A DNA stretch of 64,000 nt from UMGS1668 sp035447605 (GTDB lineage: Bacteria > Bacillota > Clostridia > Oscillospirales > Ruminococcaceae), in the NCBI GenBank assembly GCA_035447605.1, contig DAOTHJ010000005.1:1-64000 (forward strand). Direction: 5' to 3'. Under the pieces are notes generated by a model, which was not told where the DNA came from, searched no databases, and saw nothing but the letters and a program-made list of their open reading frames with translations. The position numbers were made by a program, and so were the translations under genes. Below are positions 33,213 to 41,389 of this stretch, piece by piece. The first letter of the stretch is position 1. Each line of letters starts with the position of its first letter.

Positions 33213-34719
33213 CCGGCTTTCGATCCGATGGAGGATGTTTCTCTATTTCACCGGATTCGCGTTTGTTCTGCTCTGTCTGCTGTGGCTCGTGCAGACCGTC
33301 TTTCTGGAGGACATCTACAGCTCCATGAAAGAACGCACCGTCCATACGCAGGCGGACGTGATCGTCTCCAATATCGACAACGAGGAATTGGAAAGCCTTG
33401 TCGTCGGCATCTCGCAGGAATACTCCATCTCGGCCTATATCGTCGACGAGAATGGGTTGGTTCTTTATTCCGCGCAGTGGATGCCCGGCATCTCCGCGGG
33501 CAGGGCGACAAAGGACATGTACGACCTGTGGGAACTGGCTGCGGAAAACGACGGAACCTATATTGAGGAAATTGAAACCAGCGGCTTAATCAACGACAGC
33601 GGCAGAGAACTGCCGTACGATCCCGGCCATTTCAGCGGCCCGGTGCCGCGCGCCGAGCAGTTTGAAAAGGACGGCATTGTCTGCGCGAAGATTGCGGAGA
33701 CGGACGGCGGCGGCGAGATGCTCGTGGTGCTCAGCGCCTATCTTCAGCCGATGGATTCCACCGTGAAGGTGCTCAGGGTCATCCTGATTATCGTCAGCCT
33801 GATTATGTTCGCGCTTTCCCTCCTGCTCGCGTTTGTGATCGCAAGGAGATTTTCCCGTCCGCTGGTCGGGCTTTCCGCCTCCGCAAGGGAACTTGCGAAC
33901 GGCAAATACGACGCGGCCTTCACCGGCGGAGGCTGCCGGGAGATCACGGATCTCTCCGACGCGCTGAATTACGCGGAAGGCGAACTCTCCAAGGTGGATC
34001 ACCTGCGCAGGGAGCTGATCGCCAACATCAGCCACGACCTGCGCACGCCGCTGACGATGATCACCGGCTACGGCGAGATGATGCGCGACATCCCGGGCGA
34101 AAACACGCCGGAAAACGTCCAGATCATCATCGACGAATCCAACCGGCTGACAAAGCTCGTCAACAATCTGCTTGATCTCTCGAAGCTCCAGAGCGGCAAC
34201 GAAATGCTGAATCTCACCGTCTACTCCATCACCGCCGCCGTGGAGGGCATCGTCGACCGGTACGCCAAGCTTGTCGCACCGGATGGCATCCATTTGCGCT
34301 TCATCAACAACGGCAGCGTTTATGTGGAGGCGGACGAGACGAGGATTGCTCAGGTTGTGTATAACCTCATCGCCAACGCCGTCGCCCACAGCAAGCGCGA
34401 CGACACCGTCACGGTCTTTCAGAACCTCTCCGACGGCCATGTGCGGATCTCCGTCGCGGATTGCGGCCCCGGCATCCCGCAGGAGGAGCTCCAGCAGATC
34501 TGGGAGCGCTACCGCAAGGGCTCCCGCAGCGAAAACCGCAGCGGCACCGGGCTTGGGCTCGCCATCGTTCGCGCAATCGTCGAACTGCATCACGGCACCT
34601 ACGGCGTGATGAGCACGGTCGGTCAGGGCAGCGTCTTCTGGTTCGATCTGCCCGTCACGGATAAAATTCCGAAGCCTCCGGAACCCCCGGAGCTTCCGGA
34701 AGACGGCGCCAACCCATAA
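33202..34719 (+). CDS. Sensor histidine kinase
   Basis: A 505-residue membrane kinase, partner of the preceding regulator. Membrane helices lie at about 10-32 and 195-215 and enclose an extracellular sensor of about 160 residues. A HAMP linker, the HisKA dimerisation helix with phosphorylated His278 (ANISHDLRTPLTM) and an HATPase domain (N box VYNLIANAVAHS, G boxes DCGPGIP and GTGLGLAIV) follow. A proline-rich tail (KPPEPPELPED) ends the protein. The start appears to be TTG at 33202, 11 bases inside the regulator gene, after GAGGAG. The sensed signal is unknown. Confidence 0.9.
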   Translation: MKNDRLSIRWRMFLYFTGFAFVLLCLLWLVQTVFLEDIYSSMKERTVHTQADVIVSNIDNEELESLVVGISQEYSISAYIVDENGLVLYSAQWMPGISAGRATKDMYDLWELAAENDGTYIEEIETSGLINDSGRELPYDPGHFSGPVPRAEQFEKDGIVCAKIAETDGGGEMLVVLSAYLQPMDSTVKVLRVILIIVSLIMFALSLLLAFVIARRFSRPLVGLSASARELANGKYDAAFTGGGCREITDLSDALNYAEGELSKVDHLRRELIANISHDLRTPLTMITGYGEMMRDIPGENTPENVQIIIDESNRLTKLVNNLLDLSKLQSGNEMLNLTVYSITAAVEGIVDRYAKLVAPDGIHLRFINNGSVYVEADETRIAQVVYNLIANAVAHSKRDDTVTVFQNLSDGHVRISVADCGPGIPQEELQQIWERYRKGSRSENRSGTGLGLAIVRAIVELHHGTYGVMSTVGQGSVFWFDLPVTDKIPKPPEPPELPEDGANP

Positions 34720-34748
34720 AACCCGCCGTTTTTGCGGAAAGCGGAAAA

Positions 34749-34819
34749 CAGAAAGGGCATCTGCCGGATGCTCCCGGAAAAGGCCCAAAAGGTTCTTTTG
34801 CCGTGTCATACGCCTCATG
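34749..34819. repeat. Intergenic direct repeat, copy 1
   Basis: A 71-base unit running from CAGAAAGGGCATCTGCCGG to CGCCTCATG. It matches copy 2 at 34876-34944 with about eight differences and two single-base gaps. It contains an internal short inverted repeat (GCATC-TGCCG-GATGC). Confidence 0.8.
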
Positions 34820-34875
34820 TTCATAAACAAAAGCATATCTTTCACCGATATGGCCGGCGGCAATACGAATGGAAA

Positions 34876-34944
34876 CAGAAAGGACATCTGCCGGATGCTC
34901 CCGGAAAAGACCCAAGAGATTTTTTACCGTTCATGCGCCTCATG
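34876..34944. repeat. Intergenic direct repeat, copy 2
   Basis: Second copy of the unit at 34749-34819, in the same orientation and starting 127 bases further on. The conserved core is CATCTGCCGGATGCTCCCGG followed by AAAAG. Confidence 0.8.
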
Positions 34945-34987
34945 CTTGTTCCATTCCATAAGCGGCGCGGCATAAAAGCCACATCAT

Positions 34988-35024
34988 AAAAATCCCTCCC
35001 GGAGACAACCGGAAGGGATTTTTT
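34988..35024. terminator. Bidirectional terminator between kinase and valS
   Basis: AAAAATCCCT and AGGGATTTTTT arms with an inner CCGG/CCGG stem. T-runs are present on both strands. Confidence 0.75.
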
Positions 35025-35054
35025 GACGGAAAAAGTCTGTTTTTGGAGAAAACA

Positions 35055-35097
35055 CAAAAAATGTACCCGGAAACCGAAACGGATTTCCGGGTACGCA
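35055..35097 (-). terminator. Terminator of valS
   Basis: CGTACCCGGAAATCC and GGTTTCCGGGTACA arms followed by TTTTTTG on the minus strand, 15 bases after the valS stop. Confidence 0.85.
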
Positions 35098-35111
35098 ACC
35101 ATTTTGTTTTT

Positions 35112-37733
35112 TCAGGAGAAGGCCGCGATGCTCTCGTGGAGCTTCGTGATGCGTTCCTGCAGCTTTGCGAGCTTGTCGCGCTCGCCGCTGACGACCCGTT
35201 CCGGCGCCTTATCGACGAAGCCGGGGTTTTCAAGGCGGGCGGCGATTCCTCCGGCATCCTTCTCGCACTGGGCGAGCTCCTTGTTGAGGCGGGCAATCTC
35301 CGCTTCGACGTCGACGAGTTCCGCCATCGGGATATAGATCTTTGCCGCGTCGGTGACGACGAGCACGGAGCCCTGAGGATCAAATTCGGAGACGATCTCC
35401 GTCTCGGCGGCCGAGGCGAGCCTTGCGAAGAAGGGCCTGCCCTGCTCAAAGACCTCCGGGAAGGCGGTCTCAATGAAAAGGCTCGCTTTCTTGGAGGGCG
35501 GGACATTCATCTCGCTGCGACGGTTGCGGATCGCCTTGATGGCATCCATGACCTTCGTGAAATCGTCGGCTTCCTCTTGGAAGTCGAGCGTCTCCTGCCA
35601 AACCGGCCAGTCGGAAACCATGATGGATTCGCCCTCGTGCGGGAGCGCCTGCCAGATTTCTTCCGTGATATACGGCATAAACGGGTGGAGCAGTTTCAGC
35701 ACGCCGGTGAGCACATACACGAGAACTTTTCTTGCGCCGTCCGCGGAAGAATCCTCCTGCAGGCGGGCCTTGGCAATCTCGATATACCAGCTGCAATAGA
35801 CATCCCAGATGAAATCGACGAGCTTCTGCTCGGCGACGCCGATATCGTAATTTTCGATATTGGCGGTGACATCCCGGACAAGATCGTTGTACTGCGAAAG
35901 AATCCATTGATCCTCGAGCGCAAGCTCCTCCGGCAATCCGGTCTCCTCGTATCCCTCCGGCAGATTCATCAGCACGAAGCGCGCGGCGTTCCAGAGCTTA
36001 TTGGCGAAGTTGCGGCAGGCGGTGACTTTCTCATCGGTAAAACGGGTGTCGTTGCCGGCGGAGATGCCGGTAACAAGCGCGAGACGAAGCGCGTCGGCGC
36101 CGTACTCGGCGATGACCTCCAGCGGATCGATGCCGTTTCCTAAGGACTTGGACATCTTTCTGCCCTGCGCATCGCGCACAAGGCCGTGGATGACGACATC
36201 CCGGAACGGGCGCTTGCCGGTGTAGTTGAGGCCGGAGAAGATCATTCTGGAGACCCAGAACGTAATGATGTCGTAGCCGGTGACGAGGACGTCCGTCGGG
36301 TAGAAATACTTGTATTCGGGCGTCTCATCCGGCCAGCCGAGAGTCGAAAACGGCCAGAGGGCGGAGCTGAACCAAGTATCCAACGTATCGGGGTCCTGAT
36401 GGATATGCGCGCTGCCGCAGTGCTCGCAGCGGGAGGGCTCGCCCTCCGCGACGACGGTCTCTCCGCCGCAGTCGTCACAGTACCAGACCGGAATGCGGTG
36501 GCCCCACCAGAGCTGACGGCTGATGCACCAGTCGCGGATGTTCTCCATCCAGTAAAAATAGTTCTTGCTGAAGCGGTCCGGCACGAAGCGGATGTCTCCG
36601 TCCCTGACGGCTTCGATGGCCGGCTCCGCGAGCTTCTTCATCGCGACGAACCACTGCTTGGAGACGCGCGGCTCGATCGTCGTATGGCAGCGGTAGCAGG
36701 TGCCGACGTTGTGGCTGTACTCCTCGACCGCGGTCAGATAGCCGCCTTCCGTGAGATCCTTGATGACGGCCTCACGGGCCTCGTAGCGGTCCATGCCGGC
36801 ATATTTGGGATACTCGTCGGTCACTTTCGCGTCCGGCGTGAGCATGTTATAAATCGGCAGGTTGTGGCGGAGGCCCACCTCGAAGTCGTTCGGGTCGTGG
36901 GCGGGCGTGATCTTGACGACGCCGGTGCCGAATTCCATATCGACATATTCATCCGCGATGACCGGAATCTCCCGGCCCACCAGCGGCAGAATAACGGTCT
37001 TTCCGACGGCGTCTTTATACCGCTCGTCGTTCGGGTTGACGGCCACGGCCGAGTCGCCCAGATAGGTCTCCGGCCGGGTGGTGGCCATCTCGATCCAACC
37101 GGAGCCGTCGGCATACGGATAGCGCAGATGCCAAAAGTGGCCGGGCTGATCCTCATATTCGACCTCCGCGTCGGAGATGGAGGTCAGGCAGTGCGGGCAC
37201 CAGTTGACGATGCGCTCGCCGCGGTAGATGAGCCCCTGATCGTAAAGATCCTTAAAAACCCTTCTGACGGCTTTGGAGCAGCCCTCATCCAGCGTAAAAC
37301 GCTCACGCGCCCAGTCGCAGGAGCAGCCGAGTTTCTTGAGCTGCTCGACGATCGCGCCGCCGTACTGGCTGCGCCAGGCCCATGCTCTCTGCAGGAAAGC
37401 TTCCCTTCCGAGATCGTCCTTGGTAAGGCCCTCTTTGCGCATCGCCTCTACGATCTTCGCCTCCGTCGCAATGGAGGCGTGGTCCGTGCCGGGCATCCAG
37501 AGGGCCTCGTAGCCCTGCATCCGCTTCGTGCGGATCAGAATGTCCTGGACCGTCTCATCCAGCGCATGGCCCATGTGAAGCCTGCCGGTGATGTTTGGCG
37601 GCGGGATCACGATGGTGAAGGGCTTCTTATCGGGATTCGGCTCGGCGTGGAAAAATCCGCCGTCCAGCCAGAACCGATAGATGCGGCTCTCGACCTGCTG
37701 CGGATCGTAGACCTTATCGAGTTCTTTACGCAT
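35112..37733 (-). CDS. valS: Valyl-tRNA synthetase
   Basis: An 873-residue class I synthetase that charges tRNA-Val. The HIGH motif is HMGH in NITGRLHMGHALDE and KMSKS is intact in GRKMSKSLGNG. A zinc-binding cysteine cluster lies in the editing/insert region (CDDCGG ... CEHCGSAH), and the C-terminal 70 residues are the usual tRNA-binding coiled coil. The start is the ATG at 37733 after GAGGAA. A sigma-A promoter (37773-37801) leaves a leader of only about 35 bases, so valS is not under a T-box. Confidence 0.97.
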   Translation of the reverse strand: MRKELDKVYDPQQVESRIYRFWLDGGFFHAEPNPDKKPFTIVIPPPNITGRLHMGHALDETVQDILIRTKRMQGYEALWMPGTDHASIATEAKIVEAMRKEGLTKDDLGREAFLQRAWAWRSQYGGAIVEQLKKLGCSCDWARERFTLDEGCSKAVRRVFKDLYDQGLIYRGERIVNWCPHCLTSISDAEVEYEDQPGHFWHLRYPYADGSGWIEMATTRPETYLGDSAVAVNPNDERYKDAVGKTVILPLVGREIPVIADEYVDMEFGTGVVKITPAHDPNDFEVGLRHNLPIYNMLTPDAKVTDEYPKYAGMDRYEAREAVIKDLTEGGYLTAVEEYSHNVGTCYRCHTTIEPRVSKQWFVAMKKLAEPAIEAVRDGDIRFVPDRFSKNYFYWMENIRDWCISRQLWWGHRIPVWYCDDCGGETVVAEGEPSRCEHCGSAHIHQDPDTLDTWFSSALWPFSTLGWPDETPEYKYFYPTDVLVTGYDIITFWVSRMIFSGLNYTGKRPFRDVVIHGLVRDAQGRKMSKSLGNGIDPLEVIAEYGADALRLALVTGISAGNDTRFTDEKVTACRNFANKLWNAARFVLMNLPEGYEETGLPEELALEDQWILSQYNDLVRDVTANIENYDIGVAEQKLVDFIWDVYCSWYIEIAKARLQEDSSADGARKVLVYVLTGVLKLLHPFMPYITEEIWQALPHEGESIMVSDWPVWQETLDFQEEADDFTKVMDAIKAIRNRRSEMNVPPSKKASLFIETAFPEVFEQGRPFFARLASAAETEIVSEFDPQGSVLVVTDAAKIYIPMAELVDVEAEIARLNKELAQCEKDAGGIAARLENPGFVDKAPERVVSGERDKLAKLQERITKLHESIAAFS

Positions 37734-37772
37734 GTTGTTTCCTCTTTTCTGCAAAGTAGACTAACAAAAGAA

Positions 37773-37801
37773 ATTATACTTTATTATTCCTTTTAGTTCA
37801 A
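37773..37801 (-). promoter_or_regulatory. valS promoter
   Basis: TTGAAC (37796-37801) and a perfect TATAAT (37773-37778), spacer 17 bases, minus strand. Confidence 0.75.
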
Positions 37802-37821
37802 TATAATAAGACAACAAAATA

Positions 37822-37860
37822 GCCGGAAATCACGGCATACGAAACGTGACCTCCGGCTGA
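37822..37860 (-). terminator. Terminator of the GNAT pair
   Basis: AGCCGGAGGTCACG and CGTGATTTCCGGCT arms with a 10-base loop, followed by ATTTTGTTG on the minus strand. Confidence 0.75.
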
Positions 37861-37879
37861 AAAAGCTCTTTTGGGCCGC

Positions 37880-38377
37880 TCAGATCTTCCGAATGAGGAG
37901 ATGATCCTCGAATCCGCCTATGTACGGATCCTCGAAGGATTTCTTGTGGAAGAATCCCATGCGGGTATAAAGCTTTCTTGCGCGGGGGTTCCAGTCGTTT
38001 ACTACGATACCGGCTTCTTTGTATCCCATGCATCCGGCTACGCCGAGATAGAATTGGATCAGGAGCTCGCCGATGCCGCGGCCGCGGCAGGTATCTTTCA
38101 CGCCGAGCAGCGTGACATCCGGATACCCGAACATACCGTCCATCTTGAAGCTGATCCAGCCCACCACACTGCCGTCGCGGTCCAGCGCCATATAGGCCTG
38201 CCCTGCGGCAATATTCTCGGTCAGCCATTTGTCGAGGAGCTCCGGATTCTTTTTGAAATAGTGGGTGTAAAGCGCACTGTTATCAAAAATCCGCTTGTAC
38301 TCTTCGATCTTTTCCGGAACGGCCTTTACGATATCAATTTGATTCGCCTTGACGTAGCTTTCAGATACAAAGCCCAT
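37880..38377 (-). CDS. GNAT acetyltransferase (paralogue 1)
   Basis: A 165-residue GNAT-fold protein. The acetyl-CoA loop is CRGRGIGELLIQFY (R-G-x-G-x-G/A type) and the C-terminal motif is WNPRARKLYTRMGF. The N-terminal stretch EYKRIFDNSALYTHYF closely matches the other two acetyltransferases here, so the three share an ancestor. It lies 34 bases after paralogue 2 with its own AAAGGAGG, so the two are probably co-transcribed. The substrate is unknown. Confidence 0.85.
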   Translation of the reverse strand: MGFVSESYVKANQIDIVKAVPEKIEEYKRIFDNSALYTHYFKKNPELLDKWLTENIAAGQAYMALDRDGSVVGWISFKMDGMFGYPDVTLLGVKDTCRGRGIGELLIQFYLGVAGCMGYKEAGIVVNDWNPRARKLYTRMGFFHKKSFEDPYIGGFEDHLLIRKI

Positions 38378-38411
38378 TTTTTCTCCTCCTTTGGATATAT
38401 AGCGGGCAGCT

Positions 38412-38897
38412 TCAGCCGTTTGCGGAGCAGCTGCGGGATTTTCTCATCAGCAGATAGACGCTGTTGGAAGGATCCATGGCATCCGGATACTGCATCATCT
38501 TTTGGAAGCCCAGTCTCACATAGAGGGCACGCGCTCTCGGGTTAAAATCGTTGACGGCGATGAAGGCGCGCTCGAAGCCAAGCTTCTCGTAGACGGCAAT
38601 GAAGAACTCGATCAGCTTCCGCCCAACGCCCTTGCCGCGGTAATCTTTTCGCACGCCGAGCAGATTCAGATACGGCATCCCGGCGTAGACGCTCTCCATC
38701 TGCATCCACATCAGGCCGACCGCCTCATCGTTCCGATCCTCGGCGATAAAGATATGCCCTTCTTCAAGGCCCGCCCGGATCCAGTTGTTGAGCTCTTCGC
38801 CATAGTGGATCTGGAGCTTGGAACCATCGAAAATATGCGTGTACTCCTCATACCGTTCCGGGACTCCCTGGACGATATGTACCTCGTGAAGCGCCAT
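38412..38897 (-). CDS. GNAT acetyltransferase (paralogue 2)
   Basis: A 161-residue GNAT protein with the CoA loop YRGKGVGRKLIEFF and FNPRARALYVRLGF near the end. Its N-terminus EEYTHIFDGSKLQIHY matches the paralogue pattern, but with a shorter segment before the first beta strands. A promoter lies upstream (38933-38961). The substrate is unknown. Confidence 0.85.
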   Translation of the reverse strand: MALHEVHIVQGVPERYEEYTHIFDGSKLQIHYGEELNNWIRAGLEEGHIFIAEDRNDEAVGLMWMQMESVYAGMPYLNLLGVRKDYRGKGVGRKLIEFFIAVYEKLGFERAFIAVNDFNPRARALYVRLGFQKMMQYPDAMDPSNSVYLLMRKSRSCSANG

Positions 38898-38932
38898 CCA
38901 ATCCCCCCGAACAAATAGTAAAATCCATCGTT

Positions 38933-38961
38933 AGAATACAACGATTTTGCAGGAAAGTCAA
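38933..38961 (-). promoter_or_regulatory. Promoter of the minus-strand GNAT pair
   Basis: TTGACT (38956-38961) and TATTCT (38933-38938) separated by 17 bases. Confidence 0.6.
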
Positions 38962-39060
38962 GCCGGGTTTTGTATAAAATGAGAAAAGATTCCTCCTTCC
39001 GCCCCTCCCGGCACACAGGACCGAAAACTTGCAAAACATGCAGGAAAAGCGTCCTTTCGG

Positions 39061-39089
39061 TTGACTTCTCCGGACAGGCGAAGTATAAT
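39061..39089 (+). promoter_or_regulatory. Promoter of GNAT paralogue 3
   Basis: TTGACT (39061-39066), 17-base spacer and a perfect TATAAT (39084-39089). Confidence 0.8.
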
Positions 39090-39123
39090 AAAATATATCG
39101 AAATGGATATTGGAGGAAAAGCA

Positions 39124-39612
39124 ATGTCTCAGATGGATTATCAGTTTCGGGTCAATTTTGTGAAGGGCGACGTGTCCAAATGGGATCAGTATGTGGAGAT
39201 TTTCGATAACAGCCCGCTGTATGAGCACTATTTCAAAGGCACCGATACGCTAAAGGAATGGGTCTACAAGCCGCTTCAGGAGGGCAACGTCATCATCGCC
39301 GAGACTCCGCAGGGCGAACCTGTCGGCCTGATGGTCTATGATCTGGCCGGTATGTATGGCGAGCTGCCGTATTTGGCTCTGCTCGGCGTCAAAGAGAGCT
39401 GCCGCGGCAAGGGTATCGGCAGTCAGCTCATCGACATCTACTGCGGCATCTGCGCACAGATGGGCTTCACGAAAATGTTCATGGCGGTCTCCGATTTCAA
39501 CCCGAGAGCAAAGGCCCTCTATGTCAGAAAAGGCTTCAAGCCGCTGTGCATCGTCCCCGACCTGCTCAAAAAAGGCATCTCCGAGTGGCTGCTCCTGAAA
39601 TCCGCGGACTGA
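39124..39612 (+). CDS. GNAT acetyltransferase (paralogue 3)
   Basis: A 162-residue GNAT protein, divergent from the other two. The CoA loop is CRGKGIGSQLIDIY and the end motif FNPRAKALYVRKGF. The N-terminal YVEIFDNSPLYEHYF corresponds to IFDNSALYTHYF of paralogue 1. The ATG follows GGAGG by seven bases. It has its own promoter and terminator. The substrate is unknown. Confidence 0.87.
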   Translation: MSQMDYQFRVNFVKGDVSKWDQYVEIFDNSPLYEHYFKGTDTLKEWVYKPLQEGNVIIAETPQGEPVGLMVYDLAGMYGELPYLALLGVKESCRGKGIGSQLIDIYCGICAQMGFTKMFMAVSDFNPRAKALYVRKGFKPLCIVPDLLKKGISEWLLLKSAD

Positions 39613-39647
39613 GCACCGCTTTTCCACACAGATATATAAATTTTCGC

Positions 39648-39681
39648 AAATCCTCTTCCCATCCGGGGAGAGGATTTTTTT
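39648..39681 (+). terminator. Terminator of GNAT paralogue 3
   Basis: AAATCCTCTTCCC and GGGGAGAGGATTT arms followed by TTTT. Confidence 0.85.
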
Positions 39682-39701
39682 ATCCGAACCGGGCCTACAC
39701 A

Positions 39702-39738
39702 TAAAAAAGCGCCTCCCGGTATCCCCGGAAGGCGCTTT
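39702..39738 (-). terminator. Terminator of the PpiC lipoprotein gene
   Basis: AAAGCGCCTTCCGGGG and CCGGGAGGCGCTTT arms followed by TTTATG on the minus strand. Confidence 0.85.
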
Positions 39739-39755
39739 GATGCGGTATATACAGG

Positions 39756-41321
39756 TCAGAGAATGTTGCCGATATAAGAGAGGTTGTCGTTCGTCGTGGA
39801 TTCCACGGCATCGACAAGGCCGCTCATCCAGTCGTTATACCGATCCTCCGCCATCTGGTCGCCGAGGTAAGCGGTGAGGTAATTCTCCCCTTCTCCGACG
39901 AAGTACATGACGTGATAGCCGTAGGAGCTCTTGACAATATCGGTATTTCCGGGCTCACGGGCTTCATCGTAGCACCAGTCCTCGAACGCGGTGACCATCT
40001 GGCCCTTGTAGACGTTCTCATAGAGGCCGCCGTTCTCCTTGGAACCGTCGTCCTCGGACTGCGCGGTGGCAATCGCCGCAAAGGCCTCCTCCGTCTGCTC
40101 GCCGGATTCAAATTCGGTAAGGGCCGCCTCGGCCTTGGCTTCGGCATCCGCCCAGTTCTGATCGGAGGCAACGCCGCTCTCATCCGTCTCCGGTTTGAAG
40201 AGGATGTGGCGGACGTTGACGGTGGTATAATCCGGCGTGTTTCTGCTGAGGAAGAGGAAGACGTAATAGCCGGTGTCGCTCTCGATCACGGTGGTGTCGC
40301 CGTAGACATGATCCGCAAAGAGCCAGCCGCTGAACGTATCCGGGATGTCGTCATAAGCGAGATCCTCGATCAGGGAGGCCTCGTCGGATTCGTAATATTC
40401 CTTATCCTCTTCCGACGCGTTTGCGACGATAGCGGCGACAAAGTCCTCCTCGGTCTTGGCCGTGGAGGCGAGCGCATTTGCCTTCTCCTCCGCCTCGGCC
40501 ATCAGAGCCGGATCGACCGTCTCTTCGGAAACGGCTTCGGACGCGGCCTCGGATACAGCCTCAGATGTGGCTTCGGATGTAACTTCAGACACGGCCTCGG
40601 ATGTGGCCTCAGATTCCTCTTCCACCGGCTCTCCGCTGAAGAAAGCAAAACGGAACGAGACCGTATCATAAACGTTCTTGTCCGCTTCATAAGCGGCATG
40701 GATCTCCTCATCGGTGAGGCCGAAGGTGCCTTCCCGGTAGCTGGAGTATTCGGCGGCTTCCACGATCAGCGTGCTCATCCGCTCAAAGACTTCCATCGTT
40801 GCGCCGGGGCCATAATATTTGGCGAGGTATTCATCCTCGGTCATTCCGCTCTGGACCGCGGCGTTCGCAAGGCTCGTCTTTTGGGTGGCGACGTTCTCGG
40901 CCATCGCGTCGGAATATACATAGTTCTGCGCGGCGGCGTCATTGATGAGAGACATGATGCTCTTGAGGGAATACAGCGTGTACTCGGTCAGATAGTCATC
41001 CCAAGTGAGATCCCCCGAGTAGGTCTGCTCATCCAGCGGCTTGGTGAGATCAAGGATGTAGGAGATGCTGTCGCCGTAGCTGCTGTAAAGCGAGCTGTAT
41101 ACTCTCTGGAAGCACTGCGCATAGATGAAATCCACATCGGCGACGGTGAAATCCTGCCCGCCGACCGTCGCGCAGACGTCGTCATATACGGCGGGATCAA
41201 TCGTCTCTTCTTCTCCGGATTCCGCTTCGGATTCCTCCCCAAGCTGCCTTGAAAGCTGACAGCCGGAAAACAACATGCAGAGCATCAGGGCGGCAAGAAG
41301 GATCGCAGTCAGTTTTTTCAT
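39756..41321 (-). CDS. PrsA-like lipoprotein peptidyl-prolyl isomerase
   Basis: A 521-residue foldase-like lipoprotein. The lipobox is LFSGC (Cys21). A SurA/PrsA-type chaperone N-domain precedes a parvulin (PpiC) domain recognised from TTVNVRHILFKPETD and GLYENVYKGQMVTAFEDWC ... SSYGYHVMYFVGEG. Between them is a low-complexity insert of repeated SEA(T/V)SE units (about residues 235-265, DNA about 40520-40620). It should help secreted proteins fold outside the membrane. It is paralogous to the next gene and separated from it by a weak terminator. Confidence 0.85.
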   Translation of the reverse strand: MKKLTAILLAALMLCMLFSGCQLSRQLGEESEAESGEEETIDPAVYDDVCATVGGQDFTVADVDFIYAQCFQRVYSSLYSSYGDSISYILDLTKPLDEQTYSGDLTWDDYLTEYTLYSLKSIMSLINDAAAQNYVYSDAMAENVATQKTSLANAAVQSGMTEDEYLAKYYGPGATMEVFERMSTLIVEAAEYSSYREGTFGLTDEEIHAAYEADKNVYDTVSFRFAFFSGEPVEEESEATSEAVSEVTSEATSEAVSEAASEAVSEETVDPALMAEAEEKANALASTAKTEEDFVAAIVANASEEDKEYYESDEASLIEDLAYDDIPDTFSGWLFADHVYGDTTVIESDTGYYVFLFLSRNTPDYTTVNVRHILFKPETDESGVASDQNWADAEAKAEAALTEFESGEQTEEAFAAIATAQSEDDGSKENGGLYENVYKGQMVTAFEDWCYDEAREPGNTDIVKSSYGYHVMYFVGEGENYLTAYLGDQMAEDRYNDWMSGLVDAVESTTNDNLSYIGNIL

Positions 41322-41350
41322 ACTTTAGACTACCTTTCGGCAAATAAAAT

Positions 41351-41379
41351 GACGGGACGGCCTTGCCAGAGCCGTCCCA
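41351..41379 (-). terminator. Weak terminator between the two PpiC genes
   Basis: GGGACGGC and GCCGTCCC arms with a 9-base loop; followed by GTCATTTTATTT on the minus strand. Confidence 0.6.
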
Positions 41380-41389
41380 TTCAGAGAAA

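Larger units (their letters stand above)
34720..35111. other. Gap between the kinase gene and valS
   Basis: No supported gene. It holds the two direct repeats and two terminators. Short minus-strand frames across the repeats (MRRM...) lack ribosome binding sites. Confidence 0.7.

Noticed and set aside
37734..37830. Possible T-box before valS
   Set aside because: The promoter leaves only about 35 bases of leader and there is no T-box core sequence.
40520..40620. Tandem repeat as a possible non-coding element
   Set aside because: It is in frame and encodes the Ser/Glu/Ala insert of the PpiC lipoprotein, so it is a coding low-complexity repeat.
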